Origin: Sapria himalayana | Taxonomy: Eukaryota > Streptophyta > Magnoliopsida > Malpighiales > Rafflesiaceae | Direction of reading: 5' to 3' | Length of the DNA stretch: 64,000 nucleotides | NCBI GenBank assembly: GCA_029783825.1 | Contig: JAREIK010003356.1 | Location: forward strand, 1,125,516 to 1,189,515 | Part shown: positions 13,858-25,721 of the stretch, piece after piece | How positions within the stretch are numbered: the first letter of the stretch is position 1 | Layout: each line of letters opens with the position of its first letter | Made by a program: the position numbers and the translations under genes | The notes under the pieces: model-generated | Told to the model about the DNA's origin: nothing | Database searches by the model: none | What the model saw: only the letters and a program-made list of their open reading frames with translations

Positions 13858-15559
13858 ATACCTATACATTGCTATGTCTAATTATATTTAATTACATGAA
13901 AAAATATATATAACTACAGCTACATGTATATCTACAAGCTCTATAAACTTAATATCCTTTCATATCATTCATCTCATTCATACAAGTTTTTTTTTGGATA
14001 TTGTATAAATATCATTTTCCCATATATTTTAGGAACCTAAATTTAATTATTTCAATCTTAAATGTTTTTTATTGTATTTTTATATGTGTGTATAAATCAT
14101 TATGATTTAATATGCTTAGGGTTTGCATTTTTTGTTTTACTTAATATCATTTATATAAAATTAAATTCTAATAAAATGTTCATTTGTTAAAATTTATTTT
14201 GTAAATTTCAAAACAAATAATAATATGTGTGTAATAAATATTATAAAAATTTTCTAAAATATATATGTGATGTAGTTTCAATTTACAAAGATAAAACTTG
14301 AAAAATAAAATTTATTTACAATATAAAATTTGCACCTCATAATATATAATATGTTATATTTATTATAATAAATAAAGTTTGAAATGTAACTATTAATAAA
14401 AAAAATATTGTAATGTATTAAATTTGAAAAATAAAATTTAAAAATAATTATTTAAAAAAACAAATTCATATATTTAATGGTCATTTATATATATTGAATA
14501 AAATAAAAAAAATAATTACTTGTAGAAAAATTTACTGTTGAATTTATATGGTAATCTATTATGTTTGAACATAATTAAAGAAATAATTATTTTTTACAAA
14601 ATAATAAAGGCATGTATTTATATGCACTACATTATATTTGTTTGAATTTTAAAGTTTCTAAAAATTTATTAATAATAATAAATAATAGGTAGAATCATAG
14701 ACATTAATATTTTAATAAAAAAATTATATAGAAAAACAAAAACAATATTATCTATTTATGAACTATATTTTAATTTTTATCATTATTGTAAAACCAAAAT
14801 AATTTACAAATATGCCAACTTCATTTATTTATATGAGTATAATGATAGTTACTTTAATATAAATATTAAAAAAACAACAATTTGAATAAAATAGAAGCTT
14901 ATTTATTTACTTCATAATTTCATTTTATGCATTAATATGCTTCATACACACACACACACACAAATATTTGTTTTAAATATAACGAATTTACAATATTTTA
15001 TAAATTGTGTACAATATATAATATTTTATTTTAATTAAAGTTTCAAAATCAAAAAATTTTAAATACATTTACACACACACATACACACATATATAATAGT
15101 TTCATATGTACCTTTAAAAATATATTACATATATAGGTATATGTGTGTGTTTGTGTAGGTGTAGAGTATTATATGCATGCATACAAGTATATACAGACTA
15201 CTTTTAAAATGTAGATACATGTGTGAATATATATACAAGTACAAAAATGTTTATGCTAATATATAATGCATACTAATGTATATGGATGTATAAATGTGTG
15301 TATGTGTGTAGGGCAGTGTATATGCACATTATATTCATACATATATATATATGTAAATATCAACATTAATTTTGAGAAGAAAAATACTTGAGCACATAAA
15401 AATATTAACATGTTCCACAAATTCGTGAGAGCATGAGCAAAAAGTTACATTATTGCAAGATACTACTAATATCCCATCTAAAACACTTTGCCTAAAAATT
15501 TGATCAGATTACTACTTGCAATGATAAGGTTCATTCAATACTATATATCATGGAGTTAC

Positions 15560-15917
15560 ATTTTCATTCAATACTATAATTAGTTCAAATAAAAAATTCT
15601 ATCTGATATCTACTTCAACAACTCTTTTATCTTCTTTTTCTAATCTTGATAAGCTATTTTTAATTTTGATTATATGTACATTTCTTATCTAATATCTTTA
15701 GTTCAAACTATTGTAATAGTAAAATACATTAAATCAATCTAGGCCTGACATCTTTCTTTTCTATGAGATATTTGATTATAGAATATTTAGTATATTTTAT
15801 GACTTTGGTTACCACTAAATATGATATTAATTTTCCAAGAGAAAATATTATTGATACAAGTTCTTTCTCTATAGTGGTGTAATTCAAATTGGGCATTTTA
15901 GAATGTGTTGTTATCAT
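15560..15917 (-). pseudogene. Ty3/gypsy polyprotein remnant (RNase H domain), copy A
   Basis: On the minus strand an open stretch reads NLNYTTIEKELVSIIFSLGK, then SYLVVTKVIKYTKYSIIKYL and EKKDVRPRLI. Plant Ty3/gypsy RNase H domains typically read NYTTTEKELLAIVFALDKFRSYL..SKVIVYTDHAAL.YLL.KKD.KPRLI, so the match is collinear over about 60 residues. After an in-frame stop it continues as CILLLQ and FELKILDKK, matching the usual RWILLLQEFDLEI.DKKG, and then fades with more stops toward 15560. The catalytic Asp of the TDHAAL motif is replaced by Lys (YTKYSI), and several stops are present, so it is dead. The reading direction is opposite to the ARF copy nearby. A second copy of the same remnant lies in E2. 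Confidence 0.8.
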
Positions 15918-15929
15918 GGTATATTATAA

Positions 15930-16434
15930 CTATTTATAAATATTTTATAAATATATAAAACTCTTCAAAATTATATTTAACTATATTTGTAACTATGTAA
16001 ACTATTTTTATAACTATATTAATAACTATATATAACTATTTTTTCAACTATATAATATTTTATAACTATATGAGTAATTCTAAATAACTATATTTTTAAC
16101 AAAATATATCATATGTCTAATAATATATAACTATATATAATTGTATTTTACTATATGTATAACTATAAAATGTTATATATAAGAATATCTTTAACTACAT
16201 ACATATTTATAACTATATATAAATATTTGTATGACTATGTAATACTCTATATAATTAAATATAATTATATTTGTATATATGTATACCTATATGTATTCAT
16301 ATAATTAAATTTATATATTTATTTATAACTTTGTATATATTTATGTATAAATACTTATAACTACTTGTATGAATATATCTATATATAATTATATGTATAA
16401 CTATATATAACTCTATTTTAATTATATATACTAT
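15930..16434 (+). repeat. ATAACTATAT satellite upstream of ARF copy A
   Basis: Imperfect tandem sequence built from ATAACTATAT, GTATAACTATAA and TATATTTATA motifs. It aligns with 26540-27061 in E2 and belongs to the same 540-590-bp satellite that continues after the retrocopy. It supplied the insertion site of the ARF retrocopy. Confidence 0.75.
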
Positions 16435-16452
16435 AGGTATAAGAACATATAA
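16435..16452 (+). repeat. Left target-site duplication of ARF retrocopy A
   Basis: AGGTATAAGAACATATAA here is repeated exactly at 17355-17372. The 902 bases between the two copies are the ARF cDNA-like insert. Confidence 0.85.
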
Positions 16453-16564
16453 AGGTTCTCCTCCCTCTCTGTTGACCATCTCTTGAGGTTTATTGATTCT
16501 GTTTCTTTCTCTCATCAGATTATTTACTGCCATATGACAAAGGGATTGAGATTTAGAGGACGAA

Positions 16565-17110
16565 ATGGGGTTTATGTTCACAAAGCTATTCAACAAGCTG
16601 TTTGCCAACAAGGAGATGAGAATTTTAATGCCAGGTCTTGATGTTGGCGTTAAGACAACCATTCAGTATAAGTTGAAGCTTGGTAATATTGTCATCACAT
16701 TTCTTACTATTGTCTTCAATGTAGAGATTTTTGAATACAAAAACATCAATTTCACTATGTGGGGTATTCGCGGTCAAGACAAGATTTGCTCTTTCTGGAG
16801 GGATTACTTCCAAAATACCAAATGTCTCATATTTTTGGTGGAGAGCAATGATAGAGATCGAGTTGTTGAAGCCAGAGATGAGTTGCATAGGATGCTAAAC
16901 AAGGAAAATCTTCGAGATGCAGTTTTGCTAGTGTTTGCCAATGAGCAAGGATCTTCCCAATGCGATGAATGAAGCTAAAATTACTAACAACTAGGACTTC
17001 ACTCTTTTCTCCAATGCCATTGGAACATTCAGAGCACCTATGCTACCTATGGCGAGGGCCTCTACGAGGGTCTTTATTAGTTTTCCAATTACATTGCCAG
17101 CAAATCATAA
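16565..17110 (+). pseudogene. ARF1: ARF1-type small GTPase processed pseudogene, copy A
   Basis: The intact family member is an N-myristoylated GTPase that recruits coats to Golgi membranes. This copy starts [20 protein letters not shown] and shows [26 protein letters not shown] and [17 protein letters not shown], all collinear with plant ARF1. The span is 546 bases, exactly the 181 codons plus stop of ARF1, and it has no introns. It is dead: the P-loop reads GLDVGVKTT instead of GLDAAGKTT, the switch II DVGGQ reads GIRGQ, and a one-base insertion near 16949 breaks the NKQD motif. A one-base deletion near 16993 restores frame so that GEGLYEGLY can be read, and the Trp of DWL is then a TAG stop. 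The insert continues about 244 bases past the stop like a 3' UTR, with no clear poly-A. Flanked by 18-bp duplications. Confidence 0.92.
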
Positions 17111-17354
17111 ACAATTTTAGCAGAAAGAGGCAAACTTTGTTGACATATCTAGATGTGGATCTAATCTTGGCCTATTTTGCTTGAGTTTTGTTCTATTATG
17201 TGGATTACATCACGTGTTTCTAGGGTGATTCAAATTGTATTTATATTTATATATTGCATGCCTGATATACTAGACCGCATTTACTTTGTTCAGATCTGTT
17301 ACAAGCCGAACTTGTTTATTTTCTGTTTTGTGTCATTTTGCCATTGATTCCCAA

Positions 17355-17372
17355 AGGTATAAGAACATATAA
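17355..17372 (+). repeat. Right target-site duplication of ARF retrocopy A
   Basis: Second exact copy of AGGTATAAGAACATATAA. Sequence after it (ACTATAAATAATT) is the normal continuation of the surrounding satellite, as seen in uninterrupted monomers near 17911-17940 and 18451-18480. Confidence 0.85.
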
Positions 17373-19000
17373 CTATAAATAATTATCTTTGACTATATGT
17401 ATAACTATAAAATATTATATATAACTATATTTAAAAATATAATTAACAACATATATTAAATATACATTTATAAATTAGTATATAAAAATGTATTTTACAT
17501 ATATATACCTATAGATAACTATATGCATACATATATAAAATTATATAAATATATATATATACATACATGTATTAATATAAGTATAACTATATGCATAACT
17601 ATATGTGTAACTATATGTATAACAACATATAACTATTTTTATAATTAAATGTATAATAACATACAACATTATGTTTAACTATATGTGTATAACTATATAT
17701 AAATAGTTGTATCCCTATATATAAATATTTGTATAACTATATAACACTCTATATAATTTAATATAACTATATTTGTAACTATGTATACATATATTTAAAT
17801 CTATATATTTATTTATAACATTATATATTTATGTATAACTATTTGTATGAATATATGTATATATAACTATATGTTTAACTAAATAAAAATATTTATAGCT
17901 ATATATACAATATGTATAATAACACAACTATAAATAATTGTATCTTATTATATGTATAACTATAAAAGCTTTATACAAAACTATATTTAAATATATAATT
18001 TACAACTTATATTTAATATTCATTTGTATATATTAGTATATAAAAATGTATTTTTTCTTATCTATACCTATACATAACTATATGTATAAATATATAAAAT
18101 TATATGATATCCTACATGTATAAATATAAGTATAACTTTATGTGTAACTATATGTATAACCACATGTAACTATATTTACAATTACATGTAGGACAACATA
18201 CACCAATATGTTTAATTATAGTGTATAACTATATATAAATATTTGTAAAACTAAATAAAACTTTATATAATTAATATAACTATATTTTTAACTATTTATA
18301 CATATGTGTATACATATTATTAATCTAAATATTTGTTTATAACTTTGTATAAATTTATGTAAAACTAAATATAACTACTCATGTGAATATATATATATAT
18401 ATATAACTAAATGTTTAACGATATATAATTTTTTATAACTATATATATTATATGTATAATTAATATAACTATAAATAATTTTATCTTGCTATATGTATAA
18501 CTATAAAAGCTTTATACATAACTATATTTAAATATATAATTAACAATATATATTTAATATACATTTTTATATATTAGTATAAAAAATGTATTTTAGTATT
18601 TCCATACCTATACATAATTATATGTATAATATATGAAATTATATGAAAAAATATATATACATACATGTATAAATATAAGTTTAACTATACGTGTAACTAT
18701 ATGTATAACCACGTGTAACTATATTTATAATTATATGTAGAAAAACATACAACATAATGTTAAACTATATGTGTATAACTATATATAAATATTTGTATAC
18801 CTATAAAAAACTCTATATAAATAAATAAACTTTATTTTTAATTATGTATACATATAGGTAAAGCTATATATTTATTTATAACTTTGTATACATTTATGTA
18901 TATCTACTTATAACTACTTGTATGCATATATCTATATATAACTATTTGTTTAACTAGATGTAACTATTTATAACTACATTTACATTATGTGTCCTAAAAT
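17373..19000 (+). repeat. AT-rich satellite with units of about 540-555 bp
   Basis: The anchor ACTATAAATAATT falls at 17372, 17927 and 18468, giving periods of 555 and 541 bases. Each unit repeats the order TATAACTATAAAA, ATTAGTATA.AAAATGTATTTT, CCTATACATAA, AACCACRTGTAACTATATTTA and TGTGTATAACTATATATAAAT. Units are clearly diverged. The third unit ends near 19000. Confidence 0.8.
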
Positions 19001-19640
19001 ATAATTATATATGGGATAATACTAATTTGTTGCACTAACTTAAAATTAAATGACTAAAAGATATAATATCAACAATATGTAAGCACATAGCATGAGAGTG
19101 TCCGTTGGTCATGCTCATATATGATAAAATACAAATAAGGGCCGAACTCTTACCTAATTCCAGCCCTTGGGCCTCAAGCTCATATATGAACTTATGTATG
19201 ACAAAATATTTAATATTTGATAGGTTTGTACAGAATAAATTTTCTTTTATGTAATTATAATGCATGGGTCCTATATTTACTGATTTCAGCTTTATCAAAA
19301 GGAGGCCTAACTTATTATCTTTATTATTCCTAAAATATTTTATTTTTGCACTCTCTTTCTCTCTAAACAGTATTGCTGGACATCTTTTAGATTTTTGTTG
19401 AAGCTATTTGACAATCAACTTAAATTTGTGTTTGTTCATGTCTATAATAAATGTTTTTATATATCTGTGAATATGTTTGTGTGTCCCCGAATTTTTGGGT
19501 AGAGTTTTAGCCTTTTTATAGGTATGTAAAAACCTTCGCTAGTGCTCCATGGTGCTGGGAACAACACCTTAGCTTCTGAAGCTGTGAGATGAACCAAAAA
19601 ATTAATTCGATGTAAATGCATTTTTGTTCTTTACACTCAT
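19001..19640. other. Low-copy sequence, probably from the SmF gene neighbourhood
   Basis: Less AT-rich than the satellite on its left. A pyrimidine tract and CTCTAAACAG at about 19352-19369 look like a splice acceptor. The following 30 or so bases resemble, weakly, the SmF stretch coding for QLTGNLGEILI, but with gaps, so I do not call it an exon. TGTCCCCGAATTTTTGGG and a GTAAAAACC stretch follow. Nothing else recognisable. Confidence 0.3.
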
Positions 19641-19735
19641 ATTTTGTGTAGATATGCATCATCGCAGTTTAGATCTGTGACTGCTTGTTATCAGTTTTTA
19701 GTTTGTAAATGTAGTATGTTATCCTCCATGTGCAG

Positions 19736-19800
19736 GTGTAACAATGTTCTCTATCTGCGTGGAGTACCAGAAGAAAAAGAACAAGAAATGCTGACCATGC
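19736..19800 (+). pseudogene. SmF: Captured last exon of small nuclear ribonucleoprotein SmF
   Basis: SmF is one of the seven ring proteins of the spliceosomal snRNP core. After a good acceptor (CCATGTGCAG, ending 19735) the frame reads CNNVLYLRGVPEEKEQE. With the intron-split Arg codon it gives RCNNVLYLRGVPEE, the hallmark C-terminal Sm2 segment of plant SmF, which normally ends soon after in an acidic tail such as EDEEIEDA. Here the tail continues as MLTMPERP and runs on for about 15 further codons to a TGA at 19857-19859, so the normal end is lost. No first exon is present, and only a doubtful trace of the second lies upstream. Preserved intron sequence means the piece was captured from genomic DNA, unlike the intron-free ARF copy. 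Confidence 0.75.
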
Positions 19801-19910
19801 CTGAGAGACCTATATGCGTGTTTTTTAAGTCCTATATTATTTTCTTTTGTTTTCTTTGATGGTATGTATATTTGCATTAAAGTACAAGTGTGCTTGTCAT
19901 CTAAGGCTAT

Positions 19911-20233
19911 GTGACTATATATATGTACATATAATCTGTAGTATATACATAATATATACTTGGTTTAAATGTACGTATATACTAAGTATATATCTACGTA
20001 TATACAGAGTATATAAGTACATATATACATAATATATATGCTCGTATATACTGAGTATATTTATACATATATACTTAGTATATACATACATATATACTGT
20101 AGTATATACATATGTATTACTCGGTATATACTTACTTTTATGCTGTAGTATATACATATGTATATACTCGGTATATATGTACTTTTATGTTGTAGTATAT
20201 ATATATGTATATACCGAGTATATACATAAGTGG
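19911..20233. repeat. TATATAC dyad array, copy in E1
   Basis: Degenerate tandem units built on GTATATACT.RGTATATAC with ACATATATAC spacers. The unit is nearly its own reverse complement, so both strands look alike. It corresponds to 32440-32530 in E2, where the array is shorter, and to the larger arrays at 29640-30010 and 34370-35300. Confidence 0.75.
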
Positions 20234-20724
20234 CTGCATATATTTATTTGTAGATATGTATATTTTGTCATAGGTACACACCTATTTACACACAGAAACA
20301 CTTTTGAATGTATAATTACTCGAGCTGGTATGGTCATCATCGTGCATTGCTCACTGATATAGGTAATAAACGCAATGGATATTAAACTTTTCCTAAAGCT
20401 TTGGGATGATATTTTTGGTCTAGTCCAGTCAGATACATAGAGGTTGGTCTTAAAAATCTATGTAATAATATTGATATGCAATTATCACATGGTACAAAGA
20501 AAACGTATGAGTAAATAAGTCTTATTTTCTAGATTATGCAATGATTGGTTCTAATTGTACTAGGTCTTAGAATGATGTTGATGATGCTCATGTAGGGTCG
20601 TGTCATTTTGTTCCAGGAGGAATATCGGTTCCTATTTTGGGAAAAGCAGCTTGCCACCTCCTCAAAAACTCGCTTAATCTCAAGTTTATCAGTCAAGCAT
20701 CATCACCCACCATATTTTTATTAT
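20220..20724 (+). repeat. Low-copy segment paralogous to 32520-33110
   Basis: Aligned landmarks with E2 are TATACATAAGTGG, TGCATATATTTATTTGTAGA, GAGCTGGT..GTCATCATC, ATAGGTTGGTCTTA-type sequence and CAAAAACTCGCT. In both copies the last 70 bases allow a frame reading RNIGS..GKSS.PP.QKLA (about 20620-20680 here), preceded by a CCAG or ACAG acceptor-like site. I do not recognise the protein. It may be a captured exon of an unidentified gene. Confidence 0.5.
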
Positions 20725-20958
20725 TAATGGTGGCGGTGGCAGTGGCGGTAGTGGTAGTAGTGGCATAGCATAGGTAGCACCGGCAGGCGCAACAGTGGTA
20801 GCAGTGAGAACGACAGTGGTAGCAACAGTGGCAGCAGCAATGGTAAGAGCTACAGTAGTGGTAGTAACGGCGACAGTGGTGGTAGTAGCGGTAATAGCGG
20901 TGGCAGTGGCAATGATGACAACGGCAGTGGTGGCAATGATAGCTGTAGTGGTGAAAAA
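20725..20958 (+). repeat. GGN trinucleotide tract (GGT/GGC/AGT), E1 copy
   Basis: About 230 bases of GTGGCGGTGGCAGTGGCGGT-like triplets, far more GC-rich than anything around it. All three plus frames are open over long spans only because of composition. Closely spaced GG pairs could allow two-layer quadruplexes. Its E2 counterpart at 33111-33383 follows the same preceding segment. Here it runs directly into TAGA repeats at about 20960. Confidence 0.85.
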
Positions 20959-20959
20959 A

Positions 20960-21629
20960 CAGATACATAGAAAGATAGAGAAAGAGAAATATATAGAAAG
21001 ATATATATATATTTATTTCTTTTTCTTTCTCTATCTTCTAAATAGAAAGATAGACTGATCAACAAATATGTAGATATGTAGACGTGTAGAAAAGCAGATA
21101 TATAGATAGACAAATAGTTAGATAGATAGATAGATAGACAGATAGATGGATAGATTGATAGGAGATAGATATATGGATAGATAAAAAGATACATAGATTT
21201 ATTAATATACTGATAGTTCTATTGATAGTTAAATAGGCAGATTGTTAGGAAAATAAATATATAGACAAATAGATAATTAGACACATAGATAAATACACAA
21301 ATAGATATAGAGATAGGTAAGAGATAGATGGGTAGATAGATAGACAGATAGATAGATAAATAAATAAATAAATAGACACATAAACATATAGAAAAAAAAA
21401 TTATTGATAGATAGATAGATAGACATATATATAGATAGATAGATAGATAGACAAATTGATATAAAATTAGAAAGTTAGACATATTAACATATAGACAGCT
21501 TGATAGATAGATAGATAGAGTGTTAAAAAAATAGATAGATAAATAGATTTATAGAATGACAAATAAACATATATATAGATAGACAAAAAAGTAGATTGAA
21601 GGATAAGTAGATACAGATATAGATAGTTT

Positions 21630-21675
<46 letters not shown>

Positions 21676-23345
21676 GTCTGATAGTTAGATTGAAAGATAG
21701 TCAGATAGATAGATAGATAGATAGGTAATCATATAGACAAATATATAGATAGATAAATGGGAAGATAGACAGATAAACAAATATACTGATAGAGAGATAG
21801 ATTGATAGATGAATAGATAAATAAATAAATAGATAGATAGATAGTAATATAGATATTTAGATAGATAAATAGAAAGAAAGATAGATATATACATTGACAG
21901 ATAGATAGAATTCCAAATAGACAAATAGATAGATCACTAGTTATACACTTAGACAAATAGATAGATAGAGATAGTTAAATAGATAGATAGATTGACAGAT
22001 AGATAGATAGATAGACAAATTTCTTGAAAAAAGACAGATAAAAAGGTAGATAGATAGAAAGATATATAGATTGACAGATAGATAGATAGTCTGATAGATA
22101 AATTGATAGATAGCTAGATAGATAGTTAGATAGATAGATAGATAGATTCATAGAAAGTTAAATATAATGACTGATATACTAATAGTCTAATAAATAGTTA
22201 GAGAGTTAGATAGTTATACAAATAGATATATTAGATAAATAGATAGATAGCTATACAGATTGGAAAATAGATAGATATGTTGATAGATAGATGGACAAAT
22301 ATAATTATAGACATATAGATAAAGAAATAGATAAATAGATAGATAGAAAGATAAATTGACTAATAGAAATAGAAAGAGATAGATAGAAAGATAGATAGAC
22401 AAATAGAAAAAATAAAGTTAGATAAAAAATAGGTAGATATGGAGATAGATATAAATGCAGATATACATATAGACAAATAGTAATATATATAGATAGATAG
22501 ATCGATCGATAACCAAAAAGATAGATATATAGATAGATAGATAGCCAAAAAGATAAATAGACAGACAGACAGATAAATAAATAAATAGATAGATAGGAAG
22601 ATAGATATAATGATAAATAAATAGATAGACTAATAGAGTGATAGTTTGATTGACAGTTAAATTGTTAGATAGTTAGTAAAATAGATATATAAACAAATAG
22701 ATAGATAGACATATAAATATATATGCAAATAGATAGCGAAATAGGTAGACAGATAAATAGGTAGATAGATAGATAAATAGATAGATATATAGATAAAAAG
22801 ATATATATATATATATATATATTAACTAAAAGACTGATGACCGAAACAAAAATAGATAGTTAAAAAGATATACAGATAGAAAGATATATAGTTAGACCAT
22901 TAAAAAGATATAAAAATAGGTAATTAGAGATTCAGACAAAAAGACTAATAGACATATAAAAAAATAGATAGATAGATATATAGATAGACATGAAGATAGA
23001 TAGATAGTTAAATAGATAGAGAATTAGACAAATAGAGAGAGAAATATATAGATAGATAGAAATATAGACATATAGACAGATAGATAGATAGATAGATAGA
23101 TATATAGACAGATTGATTGATAGATAGATAGATAGACATACAGACAGATAGATAGATAGATAGATACATAGATAGATAGATACATAGATAGATAGATAGA
23201 TAAAATAATATATAGGTAGATAGACAAAATGAAAATAGATTTTCATATAGATATATAGATATGTAGATATATAGGTAGATAGAAAGATAGACAAATAGTT
23301 AGATAAATAGATTTACCGATATAATATTAGGCAGATAGACAAATA
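20960..23345 (+). repeat. TAGA/GATA degenerate satellite, block 2
   Basis: About 2.4 kb, same orientation as block 1, with TA runs near 21631-21664 and 22802-22822. It starts right after the GGN tract of E1 and stops at the left end of E2. Open frames on the minus strand are repeat artefacts. Confidence 0.95.
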
Positions 23346-23350
23346 TATAT

Positions 23351-23900
23351 TATTACAAAAAAATTTCAAATATCTTGGAAAAATTCCCTAGTTAAATAGG
23401 ATTTTTCAATTGCTAAAACAGAATAACAATGGATTAATCACCGATGTTTTCCAAAACTAATGTGCTCATCGCAAACAATTAATGTTCGAAAAATTCTCTA
23501 TCAAAAAAGTTTTGACGACGTAAAATTCCTTAGCTAAATTTATTTTTTTCCTTGCTAATTTTGATCGTATTTTAGATTTACATAAAAGTCCTTAGCAATC
23601 AGCGAGGTAAAAATCCTTGGCTATCTTCATTCTAAAATTATTTTTACTATTTTATTTTTTTACAAAAAAATTGATTACATATTTTTATGTTTTTATATTG
23701 AATTAAATAAAAATATAAACTATAAACCATAATTTATAATTAACAAAAAATAAAAGAAGTTAATAAATTTTTTTGATACTATATATTATATTGTTAAAAC
23801 AAAAACATTACAAAATTCTATTACATCTTCTTCATCAATACATCTAATGACATTGCAAAAAGAATAATCTACTCATGAAATTGACGTTCCTTTCATTCCC
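23351..23900 (+). repeat. E2 left terminal inverted repeat
   Basis: Starts TATTACAAAA. It matches the reverse complement of the right end: CTATCTTCATTCTAAAATTA (23624-23643) against CTATTTTCATTCCAAAACTA, then AATTTATAATTAACAAAAAA (23730-23749), then a TTCATCAATACATCTA block near 23830. Subterminal part contains CCTAGTTAAA and CCTTAGCTAAA motifs. Confidence 0.75.
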
Positions 23901-24439
23901 CCAGCTCTTATGGTCACTAGTAAGGGAACCATAGCCATATTTCTGTATCACCGCTTCCTACGATAAAAAAAACAAAAAATAATGACCCACCTCAAGTCTC
24001 GACCTTGTTAATTTATTGCTGAAGAATGAAAATGATCCACCTCAGCACGAACATGAGCCATTGTATTGAACATGAATGCTTCAAAAAATGAAGAGCCCAA
24101 ATTGGAGTGATAATTAGCTTCTTCCAACAGAATCCTTCCTTTAATTATTGTTTTTTTAAGAAAAAAAATGCAAAACAAGACTATTATTTTGCACTTTAAT
24201 AAGAAGCACATGTAAAGCATGCCTAAAAAGCAAGAGTAGACACTCATATATTTTAAAATTATTAGATATGATAATTTTAATAAGAACTAGACATTTTCTA
24301 GATCCTCAATCCTCTGAACAGAACTTTCTACCATCATCTCAACAAATCAAACCTATGAATGGATGTAGTGAGACCAATGTGAGGTGAAAATCCTACGCAA
24401 ATAAGATTCTGGATCAGGTTAGGTCGTTAGGAATAACAT
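23901..24439. other. E2 segment between inverted repeat and ARF-bearing core
   Basis: Low-copy looking. A minus-strand open frame at 24008-24247 gives no recognisable domain. It has a hydrophobic Cys/Phe-rich N-terminal half, then KGRILLEEANYHS. It could be a gene fragment, but I cannot identify it. Pieces of the terminal repeat may extend slightly into this stretch. Confidence 0.3.
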
Positions 24440-25677
24440 TACATTTTTATTGGTGTCCATTATATATAACTACATCTACAACATGTATAACTTCATGCTT
24501 CAGAAACTTAATATCCATTCATATCATTCATCTAATTCATACATGTTTTTTTTGGATATTGTATAAATCTTTATCATTTTCCCATATATTTTAGGAACTT
24601 AAATTTAATTTTTCAAAATTAAATGTATTTTTATTGTATTTTTATATGTTTGTATTAATTATTATGCTTTAATATGTTTAGGGTTTATATTTTTGTTTCA
24701 TTTAATATCATTTAACTAAAATTTATTTCTAATAAAATGTTCATTTGTTAAAATTCATGTTGTAAATTTCAAAACAAATACCAATATGTCTGTGTAATAA
24801 ATATTATAAAAAGTTTTTAATATATATATGTGATGTAGTTTCAATTTACAAAGATAAAACTTTAAAAATAAAATTTATTTACAAAATAAAATTTGCACCT
24901 CATAATATGCAACATGTTATATTTATTATAAATAACTAATGTTTGAAATATATCTATTAATTACAAAAAAAACATTGTCAAGTATTCAATTTGAAAAAAA
25001 AAATTAAAAATAATTATTTAAAAAAATAAATTCATATATTAATATGGTCATTTATATATTTTGAATAAAATAAAAAAAATAATTAGTTGTAGAAAAATTT
25101 ACTCATATATTTATATGGTAATATGTTTTGTTTGAACATAATTAAAGAAATAATTGATTTTTTACAAAATATTAAAAGCATGTATTTATATGCACTATAT
25201 TATATTTATTTGAATATTAAAGTTTCTAAAAATTTATTAATAACAATAAAGTAAAAATTTATCATTGACATTAATATTTTAATAAAAAAATTATATAGAA
25301 AAACAAAAATAATATTATCTACTTATGAACTATCTTTTCATTTTTAACATAACTGTAAAAACAAAATAATTTACAAATATGTCAACTTTATTTATTTATA
25401 TGAGTATAATGATAGTTATTTTAATATAAATATTTAAAAACAACTATTTGAATAAAATAGAAGCTCATATATATAATTCATAATTTCATTTTACACATTA
25501 ATATGCTTCACACACACACACATGCACACACACACACAAATATTTATTTAGATATAAATAATTTATAATATTTTATAAATTGTGTACAATATATAATATT
25601 TTATTTTAATTAAATTTTCAAAATCAAAACATTTTATATACATTTACACACCCACACACACACACACACATACACAG

Positions 25678-25721
<44 letters not shown>

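Larger units (their letters stand above)
13858..16434 (+). repeat. AT-rich segment duplicated in E2 (24440-27061)
   Basis: This stretch aligns end to end with 24440-27061. Shared landmarks are the TCATATCATTCATCTCATTC region near 13960, TTTTGGATATTGTATAAAT near 13992, the CACACA tract near 14946, and the AAGATACTACTAAT region near 15458. It has no open gene. It contains the gypsy RNase H remnant at 15400-15920 and, from about 15930, ATAACTATAT-type satellite leading to the ARF retrocopy. Confidence 0.85.
9797..20958 (+). mobile_element. E1: interior of a large CACTA-like composite element, both ends missing
   Basis: The whole island lies between two TAGA blocks. Its left part (9797-11220) aligns with 42080-43500 of E3, and its middle and right parts (13880-19000 and 19911-20955) align collinearly with 24460-29040 and 32440-33383 of E2. 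It therefore holds the interior modules of the same element family, but the CACTA-type end and subterminal repeats seen in E3 are absent. The left edge starts abruptly inside the homologous core. The right edge runs from the GGN tract straight into TAGA repeats. Extent as one insertion is inferred. Confidence 0.6.

Noticed and set aside
24008..24247. Minus-strand 79-codon frame as a real gene
   Set aside because: No family resemblance, no splice or promoter context, not conserved in E1. Retained only as a remark.
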